Source of the DNA: Pseudomonadales bacterium
GTDB taxonomy: Bacteria; Pseudomonadota; Gammaproteobacteria; Pseudomonadales; IMCC2047
Length of the DNA: 64,000 nucleotides
Assembly: GCA_024234615.1 (NCBI GenBank)
Contig: JACKNY010000001.1
Coordinates: forward strand, 186,001 to 250,000
Reading direction: 5' to 3'
Under the pieces are notes generated by a model. The model had not been told where the DNA came from. It worked only from the letters and a program-made list of their open reading frames with translations, and made no database searches. Numbering within the stretch: the stretch's first letter is position 1; every line of letters starts with the position of its first letter. Below are positions 24,295-33,511 of this stretch, in pieces. Position numbers and translations under genes: made by a program.

Positions 24295-24939
24295 ATGCAG
24301 GATTATCAACGTAGCTTTATTGATTTCGCTATTAAACAGCAGGTGTTGTGTTTTGGCGAGTTCACCCTAAAATCAGGACGGATAAGTCCTTATTTTTTTA
24401 ATGCCGGTCTTTTTAATAGCGGTGCAGCACTTGCTCAATTAGGGCGTTTTTATGCCTCTGCGATACAAGCGTCTGGAATAAAGTATGACGTCATGCTCGG
24501 TCCCGCTTATAAAGGTATACCTTTGGTGGCTACTACAGCAGTGGCATTGGCTAATGAGTATCATTTAGATATCCCCTACGTCTTTAACCGCAAAGAGAAA
24601 AAACAACACGGTGAAGGTGGACAGCTAGTCGGGGCGCCAATGCGTGGCAGGATTTTAATTATCGATGATGTGATAACCGCCGGTACGGCAATCCGTGAGG
24701 TAATGCAACTAATCAAGCAGAATGGTGCAACTCCCGCCGCCGTAGTCATTGCGTTGAATCGACAAGAAAAAGGTCAGGGACAACTCTCTGCTATCCAAGA
24801 GGTGGAGCGGGACTTCGGTATTCCTGTTATCAGCATTATTAACCTCAACGATCTGGTGGACTACTTTAATGAACGAGCGGACGTTTCTGGTTTGCTGGAA
24901 GACCTGCAGACTTATCGCGCTCGTTATGGCGTGAATTAA
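24295..24939 (+). CDS. pyrE: Orotate phosphoribosyltransferase
   Basis: Adds phosphoribosyl to orotate in UMP synthesis; 214 residues from the ATG at 24295 (a TTG one codon upstream is the alternative). The PRPP loop IIDDVITAGTAIRE is complete and the N-terminal FTLKSGRISPYFFNAG substrate segment is typical. It directly follows rph; in Pseudomonas the regulator gene crc lies between these two, and here it does not. Confidence 0.98.
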   Translation: MQDYQRSFIDFAIKQQVLCFGEFTLKSGRISPYFFNAGLFNSGAALAQLGRFYASAIQASGIKYDVMLGPAYKGIPLVATTAVALANEYHLDIPYVFNRKEKKQHGEGGQLVGAPMRGRILIIDDVITAGTAIREVMQLIKQNGATPAAVVIALNRQEKGQGQLSAIQEVERDFGIPVISIINLNDLVDYFNERADVSGLLEDLQTYRARYGVN

Positions 24940-25061
24940 AATTATATTCTGCCGGTTTTGCCTGTATGATTAATTTGAACTAACCTTTGAAAGCAAAGCC
25001 AAAGTTTTGTAGGGGTGCTCCCACAAGCAATGTGATCTTTGTAGATGTAAAATAACCTAAT

Positions 25062-25712
25062 ATGCCAGGTGCCAAATTGAAATATTTTGTCACAGTCACG
25101 TTACTTTTCCTGATGTTACAGCCGGTGTGGTCGGCGGGATTCAGTTATCGCTATCGAGATAATACCGGGATCACGCATATCGGCTATTCAATTCCACCGC
25201 AGTTTGTTGAAAACGGCTACGAAATGCTGAATGACCAAGGTCGCGTAGTTGAGGTGGTATTACCGAAAAAAGTTTTAGACGAGCGCTCAAAAGAATTGCT
25301 GCGTGAAGCCGAGATCAGACACCAAACTGAAATGCAACGCTCTAAGGATGAAGCGTTATTAAGGTTCTATAGCTCGATAGAAGATGTCGAGCGTGTGCGT
25401 GAACGCAAGCTTTTAGAATTTGATAATTTTATGAATATTCAGGAAGCCAACATTCTTTCGTACAAAAAGAAGGTGGCTAACCTACAGGCTCAGGCAGCGG
25501 AACTAGAGCGAACCAATCGTGACATACCCAAGGAAATTTTGGATACGTTAAAAACGCTGGAAGAAAAAATAAGTGATGCGGAGCAAGCGATAGAACTGAA
25601 AAAGAAGGAGAAGGAACAAGTGCGTCAAGCGTTTGAGCAGGACATTAAGCGGTTGGGTTATTTATTGTTTGGCGACGAACCGATCGCAACTCAGTCAGCA
25701 AAAAGCAAGTGA
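25062..25712 (+). CDS. Secreted coiled-coil protein with DUF4124-like N-terminus
   Basis: A 216-residue protein with a signal peptide ending near PVWSA (residue 25). Right after it, YRYRDNTGITHIGYSIPP resembles the DUF4124 domain (compare YKWQDDEGVTHYTEQAP in the gene at 59.3 kb). Residues from about 80 to 205 are charged heptad-like helices. Likely periplasmic. Function unknown. No close gene partner: pyrE ends 122 bases upstream and slmA is convergent. Confidence 0.75.
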   Translation: MPGAKLKYFVTVTLLFLMLQPVWSAGFSYRYRDNTGITHIGYSIPPQFVENGYEMLNDQGRVVEVVLPKKVLDERSKELLREAEIRHQTEMQRSKDEALLRFYSSIEDVERVRERKLLEFDNFMNIQEANILSYKKKVANLQAQAAELERTNRDIPKEILDTLKTLEEKISDAEQAIELKKKEKEQVRQAFEQDIKRLGYLLFGDEPIATQSAKSK

Positions 25713-25782
25713 TTTATATTGCAGCAGACGATTTTTTTGGAGTCAGAATACTCAGGTAACGTGCAACCAGCTCGTGGTTAGG

Positions 25783-26400
25783 TTATGACTCAGTTAAATA
25801 CGCAAACTTTTCCTGACTAAATAAATCAGCAGAAATTAACCGCCATTGCTCAGGCCACATTTCGTTTGGCGCCTGTTTGAAGCCACTTCTCACAAATTGA
25901 ATAATTCTGCCCTCTACCCAAGCGAGTAGTAGGTTTGCTGTAGCGGTAACTGATTGAGAAACAACGAGATTTTCCTGTACTTCCGCTTGTCGTAAAATCT
26001 GTTTCAGTTGTGTTTCCAAACGCTCAAAAACCTGTGACGTGCGTGCGCGCAAGCGTTCATTTTCACCAGTTAATGCATCTCCCGTGAGTAGTCGGCATAG
26101 GCCAGGATTTTTTGCCGCAAAGTTAACAATAAGAGAAAGCATTCTTTCACAGCGCGCAGCGGCTGCATTTTCTTCATTTAAAATAATTCTAATGCGTGAA
26201 AAAAGGGTGTCTTCGACAAATTCTATCAGCGCCTCAAACATTTTGGTCTTGCTGGGAAAATGTCGGTAGAGAGCGGCTTCGGATACTCCTACCTGTTGTG
26301 CCAACGCCGCTGTCGTCACCCTCTGGCCTGGGTGTGATTCCAGCATCTGTGCTAGCGTTTGCAAAATGATTTCTCGGCGTGATGTTTTAGCTTTTGTCAT
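25783..26400 (-). CDS. slmA: Nucleoid occlusion factor SlmA
   Basis: TetR-fold DNA-binding protein of 205 residues that blocks FtsZ ring assembly over the nucleoid. The HTH is in RVTTAALAQQVGVSEAALYRHFPSK (residues 26-50), and TKMFEALIEFVEDTLFSRI continues as in SlmA. Length fits (E. coli 198). Position between argB-algC-dut and pyrE supports SlmA over a generic TetR repressor; there is no divergent target gene. Confidence 0.93.
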   Translation of the reverse strand: MTKAKTSRREIILQTLAQMLESHPGQRVTTAALAQQVGVSEAALYRHFPSKTKMFEALIEFVEDTLFSRIRIILNEENAAAARCERMLSLIVNFAAKNPGLCRLLTGDALTGENERLRARTSQVFERLETQLKQILRQAEVQENLVVSQSVTATANLLLAWVEGRIIQFVRSGFKQAPNEMWPEQWRLISADLFSQEKFAYLTES

Positions 26401-26500
26401 AAGTGATTTCGAAACACCAGATTTATTCTTTGGACTGCATAATCTTACTCGGCAGACGCTGATCTGTCAGCCGAGTATGCTTATTAAAAGAGAAACTTAT

Positions 26501-27400
26501 TTATTGTTGCTGATGGGTGATGAGAGTGCCTATACCCTTGTCGGTAAGAATCTCCAGTAAAGTCGCGTGAGGAACACGCCCATCTATAATGTGGCTGCTG
26601 GTGACTCCGCCAGCTACTGCGTCCAAAGCGCAACGTATTTTAGGCAACATGCCGCCGTAAATAGTGCCGTCCGCAATAAGCGCTTTCACTTGCTCGGGGT
26701 CTAGCCCCGTCAACACTTTACCCGATTTATCCAGTAGCCCTGCGGTATTTGTCAGTAAAATTAATTTTTCAGCCTTAAGCTGCTCGGCAACTTTGCCAGC
26801 CACTAGATCAGCATTGATGTTGTAGGAAACACCATCTTCTCCGACGCCAATCGGTGCGATAACAGGAATGAAATCACTGTTCACCAACATATCCACCACG
26901 CTTGAATTAATACAGGTAACTTCTCCGACATGTCCGATATCCACTATTTCAGAGGCCTCCATTTCGGGGGTTTTACGAGTAACTTGCAGTTTTCTAGCTT
27001 TAATAAAATGGCCATCTTTACCGGTTAGTCCCACCGCTTTGCCGCCGTTCTGATTCATCAGATTAACAATTTCCTTATTGACGAGGCCCCCTAATACCAT
27101 CTCCACCACATCCATGGTTTCACTATCGGTGACGCGCATACCATCAAAAAAATGTGATTCGATATTAAGTTTTTGTAAATAGGAGCCAATTTGAGGCCCG
27201 CCACCATGTACCACAACAGGGTTGATGCCGACATGCTTGAGCAGGACAATATCTCGGGCAAAGCTGTTTTTGAGCTCTTTATCGATCATGGCGTTGCCGC
27301 CGTATTTGATCACGATAGTTTTGCCACTAAAGCGTTGAATATAGGGTAGCGCTTCCAGGAGAACTCTGGGGATTAGTTGTAATTCATTAGGGTCGGACAT
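26501..27400 (-). CDS. argB: Acetylglutamate kinase
   Basis: Phosphorylates N-acetylglutamate in arginine synthesis; 299 residues. Seen: the phosphate loop IVIKYGGNAM, VVHGGGPQIGSYL, and the C-terminal GGMLPKIRCALDAVAGGV. The longer length with an extra N-terminal helix (LQLIPRVLLEALPYIQRF) is the arginine-inhibited type found in Pseudomonas rather than the shorter E. coli form. It lies downstream of algC in the same direction. Confidence 0.97.
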   Translation of the reverse strand: MSDPNELQLIPRVLLEALPYIQRFSGKTIVIKYGGNAMIDKELKNSFARDIVLLKHVGINPVVVHGGGPQIGSYLQKLNIESHFFDGMRVTDSETMDVVEMVLGGLVNKEIVNLMNQNGGKAVGLTGKDGHFIKARKLQVTRKTPEMEASEIVDIGHVGEVTCINSSVVDMLVNSDFIPVIAPIGVGEDGVSYNINADLVAGKVAEQLKAEKLILLTNTAGLLDKSGKVLTGLDPEQVKALIADGTIYGGMLPKIRCALDAVAGGVTSSHIIDGRVPHATLLEILTDKGIGTLITHQQQ

Positions 27401-27460
27401 TTTTACCTTAATTCAAAGTTAGCCAAAGTCACATGGCCAATAATTCTCGTAAGTCTATCG

Positions 27461-30073
27461 TTAAAAAGGAATCTTGAGATCAGGAGCCACGGCGAGTAAT
27501 GCTTGTTTAAATCGGCTTTGTATCTGCGCCAGGGCAGCCTCATCGTCTGCGCCGAAACGCAGTACCAAAACGGGTGTGGTATTGGAGGCCCGCACCAGAC
27601 CCCAGCCATTGTCAAAGTCGGCGCGGATGCCGTCAATGGTTATTACTTCGGCGTCAGCAAAATTCGCTTCCTGTTGTAGTTGAGACACGATATCGAATTT
27701 GCTTTCGTCCGTCACTTTAATATTAATCTCCGGCGTGCTGATATCGTCTGGAAATGCCTCAAAAAGGGTGTCAGCATCTCTTTCGTCGAGCCCAAGAATT
27801 TCCAATAGTCGGGCTGCGCTGTAGATGCCATCGTCAAACCCAAACCAGCGTTCTTTAAAAAATATGTGACCGCTCATTTCGCCCGCAAGCAAGGCTCCGG
27901 TTTCTCGCATTTTGGCCTTAATCAGAGAATGCCCCGTTTTCCACATGATGGGCCGCCCGCCGTAATTACTAATCAGGCCGGCTAAGCGTCGAGAACACTT
28001 AACGTCGAAAATGATATCAGCACCGGGATTGCGCGAGGCGACGTCTTTAGCAAACAGCATCATTAATCGATCTGGCCAGATGATATTGCCGCGATTAGTA
28101 ACCACTCCCAGGCGGTCACCATCACCGTCAAAGGCCAAGCCGATATCAGCCTGCTGAGCTAACACGGTGTCGATTAAATCCTTGAGGTTTTCTGGTTTGC
28201 CCGGATCAGGATGATGATTCGGAAATCGACCGTCTATTTCGCAGTAAAGGGGGATTACTTCGCAGCCCAAGGCCTCGATCAGTTTTGGCGCAACTACGCC
28301 AGCAACACCATTACCGCAGTCGAGTACGACCTTTAATGGTTTGCCAATTGCAATATCGCTGGTGATTTGTTCGATATAATTGCCCAGGATATCCAAATCA
28401 TCCAAGGCTCCGTTGCCAGAGTTAAACTGATTTCTTTCGATCATTTGACGCAGAGATTGAATTTCTTGGCCAGCCAAGGTGTTGCCATCAACCACAATTT
28501 TAAAGCCGTTGTAATTTGACGGATTATGACTGCCGGTAATCATAATGCCTGACTTAGCTTCAGTGACATTGGTCGCGAAGTAAACCATTGGAGTGGGCAC
28601 GGTTCCAATATTAATCACATCGCTACCACTATCACGCAGTCCTCGGACCAGCGCGGCACATAATTCCGGGCTGGATAAACGCCCGTCAGCGCCGACTACG
28701 ACAGAGTCATTGCCTTTGATTTTCGCTACGGTTCCCACTGCCTGGCCCAGGCGGTAGGCGACATCGGTATCCAAAGTTTCATCGACGATGCCACGAATGT
28801 CATAGGCGCGGAATATACTGGCGGAAATTTCTCGCGGGGAAATGGCGGGTTGATTATCAGTCGTATTCTCCTCGCTTAAGGTGATGTCATTTCTGACCGT
28901 AGAAGGGTTTACCAAGGTATCTAAATCAAGGTCGAGAATGTCCTCATCTTCCAGCTCAGTATCCAGCAACTCGTCAACTTCCATCGCGTCAGCCGGCACT
29001 GCCTGAGAGTCAGCAAAATTTTCAGCTGCTACGGGTTTAGCAATTTCATTGTCTAGTGCTTTGTCGTGCTCAGTATTTGCCAGCGTACGAGCCATACTGT
29101 GGAACAGGCTCAGGGAAAATTTGGGCGTGGCTTCTTCTTCGCCATTGATGAGGGCGCGAGAATAATTAATCAAACTAATGGCATCACTGCGGACGCTTGT
29201 TCTGAGTTTTAAATATGAGAATAGGATACTTAGAGTTACGCCAATCAAAGCAAAAGCCAGAGGTAGCCAGAAGGAGAGGTTGGAAAGGCTATTGGCTTGC
29301 GCCAATTTGGTAGAAGGTTGAAATTGCACGCGCAGGTGCGGGGCATCAAGCTTTAGGTCAAGAATGGGCTCATTGGGGTTAAAGCTGGCACCGAGGTGAA
29401 TCAGTGTTTGCGGTTCACTGCCGCGAAATACTTGTTCCAAGCGCATAGCGCCGTTGCTGGTGTCAAAGTTATTTAATTGATTTTGGAGTGCATTCAGGTG
29501 ATAAGTAGCCAGTATTACACCTGCAATCGTATCTTTTTTAAGGGTTTTAACCGCCTGCACCATGCGAATTACTGTCTCGCCTTCATAGGAGTGAGATTCT
29601 GCCGAGACCTCGTCACCCTGTTCGGCACGGTTAACCATATCCACTTCCCGAAAACTAAGTTGATATTTTTCCCGGTTCAGGCTGGCGCCGCTATAGGGTA
29701 ACAGTTTGACCTTAATGAGGTCAGGAATATTAGCGGTAATAACTTTTTCAGCATCGGCAATTGCTTGAAGATTCTGTTGCTGTAATACCTTTGCGAGTTC
29801 TGTTTGCGTCGAGATGTGCGCTAACTGATGTTGTAGCTGCGCAAGCTTCTGGTTGAAATAATTCGTATAGGTTTGCGCATAGGATTGAAAAAAAGTTGCG
29901 GTAAGTTGCTTGTTACTGCCATTAATAACCAGCGTAAATAGTAAAAAGGCAGTAACAGCGAGTGCCGCCACCGAACCAAGCAAGCTGAAAAAGCTAAACT
30001 TGAACAAACTCTGATCGGGTTCAATCGCCTTGCGGGCGTCGTTGGGTGATGCCGCAGTTTTTGTTTTTGACAA
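27461..30073 (-). CDS. algC: Phosphomannomutase/phosphoglucomutase with N-terminal membrane sensor-like region
   Basis: An 870-residue protein. Residues 1-410 are an extension: a helix near 35-55, an extracytoplasmic stretch of about 200 residues, a second helix near 267-290, then an acidic linker. From about 418 (FRAYDIRGIVDETL) it is a complete alpha-D-phosphohexomutase: phosphoserine loop TGSHNPSNYNG near residue 514, Mg loop DGDGDR near 652, sugar loop GEMSGH, and phosphate-binding C-terminal domain. It interconverts mannose or glucose 6- and 1-phosphates for polysaccharide and LPS. Similar long AlgC forms occur in Pseudomonas. Confidence 0.93.
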   Translation of the reverse strand: MSKTKTAASPNDARKAIEPDQSLFKFSFFSLLGSVAALAVTAFLLFTLVINGSNKQLTATFFQSYAQTYTNYFNQKLAQLQHQLAHISTQTELAKVLQQQNLQAIADAEKVITANIPDLIKVKLLPYSGASLNREKYQLSFREVDMVNRAEQGDEVSAESHSYEGETVIRMVQAVKTLKKDTIAGVILATYHLNALQNQLNNFDTSNGAMRLEQVFRGSEPQTLIHLGASFNPNEPILDLKLDAPHLRVQFQPSTKLAQANSLSNLSFWLPLAFALIGVTLSILFSYLKLRTSVRSDAISLINYSRALINGEEEATPKFSLSLFHSMARTLANTEHDKALDNEIAKPVAAENFADSQAVPADAMEVDELLDTELEDEDILDLDLDTLVNPSTVRNDITLSEENTTDNQPAISPREISASIFRAYDIRGIVDETLDTDVAYRLGQAVGTVAKIKGNDSVVVGADGRLSSPELCAALVRGLRDSGSDVINIGTVPTPMVYFATNVTEAKSGIMITGSHNPSNYNGFKIVVDGNTLAGQEIQSLRQMIERNQFNSGNGALDDLDILGNYIEQITSDIAIGKPLKVVLDCGNGVAGVVAPKLIEALGCEVIPLYCEIDGRFPNHHPDPGKPENLKDLIDTVLAQQADIGLAFDGDGDRLGVVTNRGNIIWPDRLMMLFAKDVASRNPGADIIFDVKCSRRLAGLISNYGGRPIMWKTGHSLIKAKMRETGALLAGEMSGHIFFKERWFGFDDGIYSAARLLEILGLDERDADTLFEAFPDDISTPEINIKVTDESKFDIVSQLQQEANFADAEVITIDGIRADFDNGWGLVRASNTTPVLVLRFGADDEAALAQIQSRFKQALLAVAPDLKIPF

Positions 30074-30123
30074 GTTATCCCCCTACCCTAAAGCTGTTTG
30101 TGCATAGTCGATATGCTAATAAA

Positions 30124-30579
30124 TTAGTGCCCTCCAGTATGGCCGAAGCCTCCATCGGCCCGCTCAGTAGAAATAAATTCTTCTACCACTTCAAACTGAG
30201 CTTGGATAACCGGGACAATGATCATTTGGGCGATGCGTTCGCCAACCTTTATAGTGTAGCTTGCTTCTCCACGATTCCAACAAGAAACCATTAATTGTCC
30301 TTGATAATCCGAATCGATTAAACCTACCAAATTACCCAAGACGATGCCATGTTTATGTCCGAGGCCGGATCGAGGTAGTAGCATGGCTGCGTATTGCGGG
30401 TCTTGTAGGTAGATTGCTAGTCCGGTCGGAATTAATAGCGTTTGCCCTGGCGCGAGTGCTATGTCCTGATCAATGCAGGCGCGTAAGTCGAGCCCGGCGG
30501 AGCCTTGCGTTGCATATTCTGGTAGGGGTATTTCATTGCCAATACGGGGATCGAGAATTTTAATCTGAAGTTTTTGCAT
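30124..30579 (-). CDS. dut: dUTP diphosphatase
   Basis: Hydrolyses dUTP to dUMP, keeping uracil out of DNA and feeding thymidylate synthesis. At 151 residues it is the trimeric type. The motifs appear in order: GSAGLDLRA, PRSGLGHKHGI, GLIDSDYQG, GERIAQMI and the C-terminal RADGGFGHTGGH. Its start overlaps the coaBC end by 20 bases, so the two are translationally coupled. Confidence 0.98.
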   Translation of the reverse strand: MQKLQIKILDPRIGNEIPLPEYATQGSAGLDLRACIDQDIALAPGQTLLIPTGLAIYLQDPQYAAMLLPRSGLGHKHGIVLGNLVGLIDSDYQGQLMVSCWNRGEASYTIKVGERIAQMIIVPVIQAQFEVVEEFISTERADGGFGHTGGH

Positions 30580-31789
30580 AGTTTATTTTTTTTGTGAGGT
30601 TGATTTGTTGGGAAATAGCGGTAATTATTTGGCGCGCAATTTGGCGTTTGGATGATTGTTCTAGATTGATGCTACGCTCCGGCCAAATCAGCGTGACCGC
30701 GTTATCATCGCTGTCAAAGCCGATACCCTTGGTAGAAACGTCGTTTGCCACAATCATATCAAGCTTCTTGTTTTTTAATTTATTTTGAGCGTAGCTAATC
30801 AAATCCTGGGTTTCTGCGGCAAATCCCACTGTATAGGGTTTGTCCGGTATCGCCGCTACCGCCGCTACGATATCCAATGTCTTCTTCAGCTCAATCCTCA
30901 TAGTGTCAGGAGAGCTTTTTATTTTCTGAGGAGCAACACGCAATGGGCTATAATCGGCAACTGCCGCTGAAGCAATAAAGATATCGCAGACTGGAGCCAA
31001 GCGTAGTGCCGACTCATACATCTGCTGCGCACTAATAACGGCTTCTAGCTTTACCCTTGGTGGTGGTGATAGCGATACTGGCCCACTGATCAGCGTTACT
31101 TTTGCGCCAGCCTCAACAGCGGCTTCAGCGAGCGCATAACCCATTTTTCCAGAGCTATTATTGGTAATGTATCGAACTGGGTCGATTGCTTCGCGTGTCG
31201 GTCCTGCGGTGATCACTAGGTGTTTACCGCTCAATGCATATTGTTCAAATTGATTGGCGGTTAGTCTTAGTAATTCAGCAGGTTCCAACATCCTTCCGGG
31301 GCCAACATCACCACAAGCTTGTGCTCCGTGCCCAGGCCCCATGATAATTTTGCCGTCTTCCTGCAGTCTCCTTAGGTTGCGTTGAGTGTTGACATCTTGC
31401 CACATTGCTTGATTCATAGCTGGAGCTAAAGCAATCGGCGCTCTCGATGCCAAGCACAGGGTTGTTAATAGATCATCACCTCGTCCCTGTGCTAATCGCG
31501 CCATAAAATTTGCGCTGGCGGGGGCGATCAAAATAATATCCGCCCAGCGCGCCAGCTCGATATGCCCCATGCCCGCCTCAGTGCTGGGGTCAAGCAGCTT
31601 GGTGTGAACCGGATTTCCAGTTAGCGCTTGCATCGTTAGGGGTGTAATAAATTCTTGTGCAGCCTGCGTCATTACTACGCGAACAGTAGCGCCGGCATCT
31701 ATTAGGAGACGTGATAGTTCTGCGCTTTTGTAGGCGGCAATGCCGCCAGTAATGCCGAGTAAAATCTGTTTGTTAGTGAGACGGTGCAT
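30560..31789 (-). CDS. coaBC: Bifunctional CoaBC (phosphopantothenoylcysteine synthase/decarboxylase)
   Basis: Two steps of coenzyme A synthesis in one 409-residue protein. The N-terminal flavin-dependent decarboxylase (residues 1-185) has the active-site His in GMGHIELARWAD, the PAMNQAMW motif and the redox Cys in AQACGDVG near residue 157. The C-terminal synthase has GPTREAIDPVRYITNNSSGKMG and the Lys-rich KNKKLDMIVAND segment. Divergent from radC, coupled to dut. Confidence 0.97.
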   Translation of the reverse strand: MHRLTNKQILLGITGGIAAYKSAELSRLLIDAGATVRVVMTQAAQEFITPLTMQALTGNPVHTKLLDPSTEAGMGHIELARWADIILIAPASANFMARLAQGRGDDLLTTLCLASRAPIALAPAMNQAMWQDVNTQRNLRRLQEDGKIIMGPGHGAQACGDVGPGRMLEPAELLRLTANQFEQYALSGKHLVITAGPTREAIDPVRYITNNSSGKMGYALAEAAVEAGAKVTLISGPVSLSPPPRVKLEAVISAQQMYESALRLAPVCDIFIASAAVADYSPLRVAPQKIKSSPDTMRIELKKTLDIVAAVAAIPDKPYTVGFAAETQDLISYAQNKLKNKKLDMIVANDVSTKGIGFDSDDNAVTLIWPERSINLEQSSKRQIARQIITAISQQINLTKKINYAKTSD

Positions 31790-31983
31790 CGAGAAATTAT
31801 GGTGTTATTGAATGAATGGATTAAGATACCATTGCTTTGGATTGGATAACAGGCCCGGCAATGCATTATCGGCTTTTTCAAGGTCGCCAAGCGGAGCTTG
31901 AATGCAGAGAAAGGATAAGTGTTCAGCAAAGGTTAAATAATAAACAGGTTAAATAAGATAATCACTATGACAAGGATGTGACT

Positions 31984-32658
31984 ATGGCAATTAGGGAATG
32001 GCCAGAAGCCGAGAGGCCCCGAGAAAAATTAATCAAGGCTGGTGCAGCGGCCCTCTCAGATGCGGAGTTGCTTGCCATTTTTCTCCGTACTGGGATACCA
32101 GGGTTAACTGCAGTTGACTTAGCTCGCCGTTTATTACTATCTTTTGGTGGTCTGAGAGGGATTTTAGAGGCTGACTTTCAAAGCTTCTCCGCGCAACCTG
32201 GTTTGGGGTTAGCCAAGTATGCGCAATTGCAAGCGATCTTGGAAATGGCTCACCGCCATTTGGCTGAACGTATGCAGAACGGAGTCGAAATCACCAGCCC
32301 CGATGTAACCAGAGAATTTCTATCCGTCACTATGCGTGCCTACCAGCAGGAAGTATTTGCGTGCCTTTATTTGGATAGTCAGCATCGACTGATCCATTTT
32401 CATACGCACTTCTTTGGTACTGTGGATGGTGCTAGCGTCTATCCACGTGAATTGGTGAAGACCGCATTAAAGCACAATGCGGCTGCAGTCATTTTGGCGC
32501 ACAACCACCCCTCCGGAGTGGCGGAGCCGAGCAGAGCCGATCAAACGATCACGCGGGGCATACAGTCGGCGCTAGAGCTGGTGGATGTGCGAGTACTTGA
32601 CCATATGATAGTTGGGGATGGGGAGGTTATTTCCTTTGCTGAGCGTGGGTTGATATGA
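31984..32658 (+). CDS. radC: RadC family JAMM-domain protein
   Basis: A 224-residue RadC protein. The ATG at 31984 is chosen because AAGGA lies 7 bases before it; an in-frame GTG at 31978 is too close to that site. N-terminal helix-hairpin-helix-like part (ALSDAELLAIFLRTG, FGGLRGIL) and a JAMM metalloprotease-like domain with HNHPSGVAEPSRAD near residue 173. Despite the name, a role in DNA repair is doubtful and the biochemical function is unknown. Divergent from coaBC. Confidence 0.95.
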   Translation: MAIREWPEAERPREKLIKAGAAALSDAELLAIFLRTGIPGLTAVDLARRLLLSFGGLRGILEADFQSFSAQPGLGLAKYAQLQAILEMAHRHLAERMQNGVEITSPDVTREFLSVTMRAYQQEVFACLYLDSQHRLIHFHTHFFGTVDGASVYPRELVKTALKHNAAAVILAHNHPSGVAEPSRADQTITRGIQSALELVDVRVLDHMIVGDGEVISFAERGLI

Positions 32659-32715
32659 ATTGCAACTCTGATGCAGGAGCAGCTTCTTCACGGCTCGAAA
32701 AAGTCTAGGTATGGC

Positions 32716-32744
32716 TTGTCAACCATTGACTGTTCTGGTATAAA
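32716..32744 (+). promoter_or_regulatory. Promoter of rpmB-rpmG
   Basis: TTGTCA, 17-base spacer, TATAAA, with an extended TGG just before the -10 (TGGTATAAA). Start would be near 32751, giving a leader of about 68 bases before rpmB. Confidence 0.75.
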
Positions 32745-32818
32745 TGCGTCCCCTTTGCGGTTGCCCAATGAACATTAGGCGACGTATTAAAAGATTTAAT
32801 TAAGTTAAGGACGTAACA

Positions 32819-33049
32819 ATGTCTAAAGTATGTCAGGTTACCGGAAAGCGTCCGGTTACTGGAAATAACGTATCACATGCACACAACAAGACGCGCCGTC
32901 GGTTTTTGCCAAACCTGCATATGCATCGATTTTGGGTTGAATCAGAGAAGCGATTCGTCAAGCTGCGAGTATCTTCTAAAGGTATGAGAATTATTGATAA
33001 GCAGGGTATTGAGAAAGTATTGTCCGATATCCGCGCTCGCAAAGCATAA
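32819..33049 (+). CDS. rpmB: 50S ribosomal protein L28
   Basis: A 76-residue large-subunit protein. The start MSKVCQVTGKRPVTGNNVSH and the KTRRRFLPNLH and FWVESEKRFVKLRVS segments are characteristic of L28. AAGGA lies 8 bases before the ATG. It is followed by rpmG, the standard arrangement. Confidence 0.98.
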   Translation: MSKVCQVTGKRPVTGNNVSHAHNKTRRRFLPNLHMHRFWVESEKRFVKLRVSSKGMRIIDKQGIEKVLSDIRARKA

Positions 33050-33095
33050 GCTAAATATCTATATTGCCGGTACGAAAATTTTAAGGAATTAAAAG

Positions 33096-33251
33096 ATGCG
33101 CGAAAAAATTAAATTGGTTTCATCTGAAGGTACTGGGCATTTTTATACCACTACCAAAAATAAGCGTAACATGCCCGATAAGATGGAAATCAAAAAATAT
33201 GATCCAGTGGTTCGTAAGCATGTGCTTTATAAAGAAGCTAAAATAAAATAA
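33096..33251 (+). CDS. rpmG: 50S ribosomal protein L33
   Basis: A 51-residue large-subunit protein. It begins MREKIKLVSSEGTGHFYTT, with AAGGA 8 bases upstream, and contains KNKRNMPDKMEIKKYDP, both typical of L33. The zinc-binding cysteines of the C+ form are absent, so it is the zinc-independent type as in E. coli. It starts 46 bases after rpmB. Confidence 0.97.
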   Translation: MREKIKLVSSEGTGHFYTTTKNKRNMPDKMEIKKYDPVVRKHVLYKEAKIK

Positions 33252-33269
33252 GCACAATCGCCTATTTTG

Positions 33270-33296
33270 AAAGCCCAGCGATGTCTGGGCTTTTTT
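33270..33296 (+). terminator. Rho-independent terminator after rpmG
   Basis: AAAGCCCAG, loop CGATGT, CTGGGCTTT, then further T residues, 18 bases after the rpmG stop. Confidence 0.85.
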
Positions 33297-33413
33297 ATGC
33301 CTGTCAGTTTAGCTGGTTACAGTGAGATAGATTTTTCTATTATTGGGTAACTAATTGTTCAGAATGGGCTGAGCGCCACAGAAAGTCGCTGTAAGACAGT
33401 AGTTTGATTTAAT

Positions 33414-33490
33414 TGGTCGGAGTGAGAGGATTTGAACCTCCGACCCCCTCGTCCCGAACGAGGTGCGCTACCAGGCTGCGCCACACTCCG
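33414..33490 (-). tRNA. tRNA-Pro (anticodon CGG)
   Basis: Full 77-base cloverleaf on the minus strand with the 3' CCA encoded. Acceptor stem CGGAGTG / CACTCCG, D-arm with AGCCTGGTAGCGC, anticodon stem CCTCG / CGAGG around loop TTCGGGA (anticodon CGG), T-arm GGAGGTTCAAATCCTCT. It lies alone between the rpmG terminator and ispB. Confidence 0.97.
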
Positions 33491-33511
33491 ACTCGGTGCG
33501 GATTTTACACA

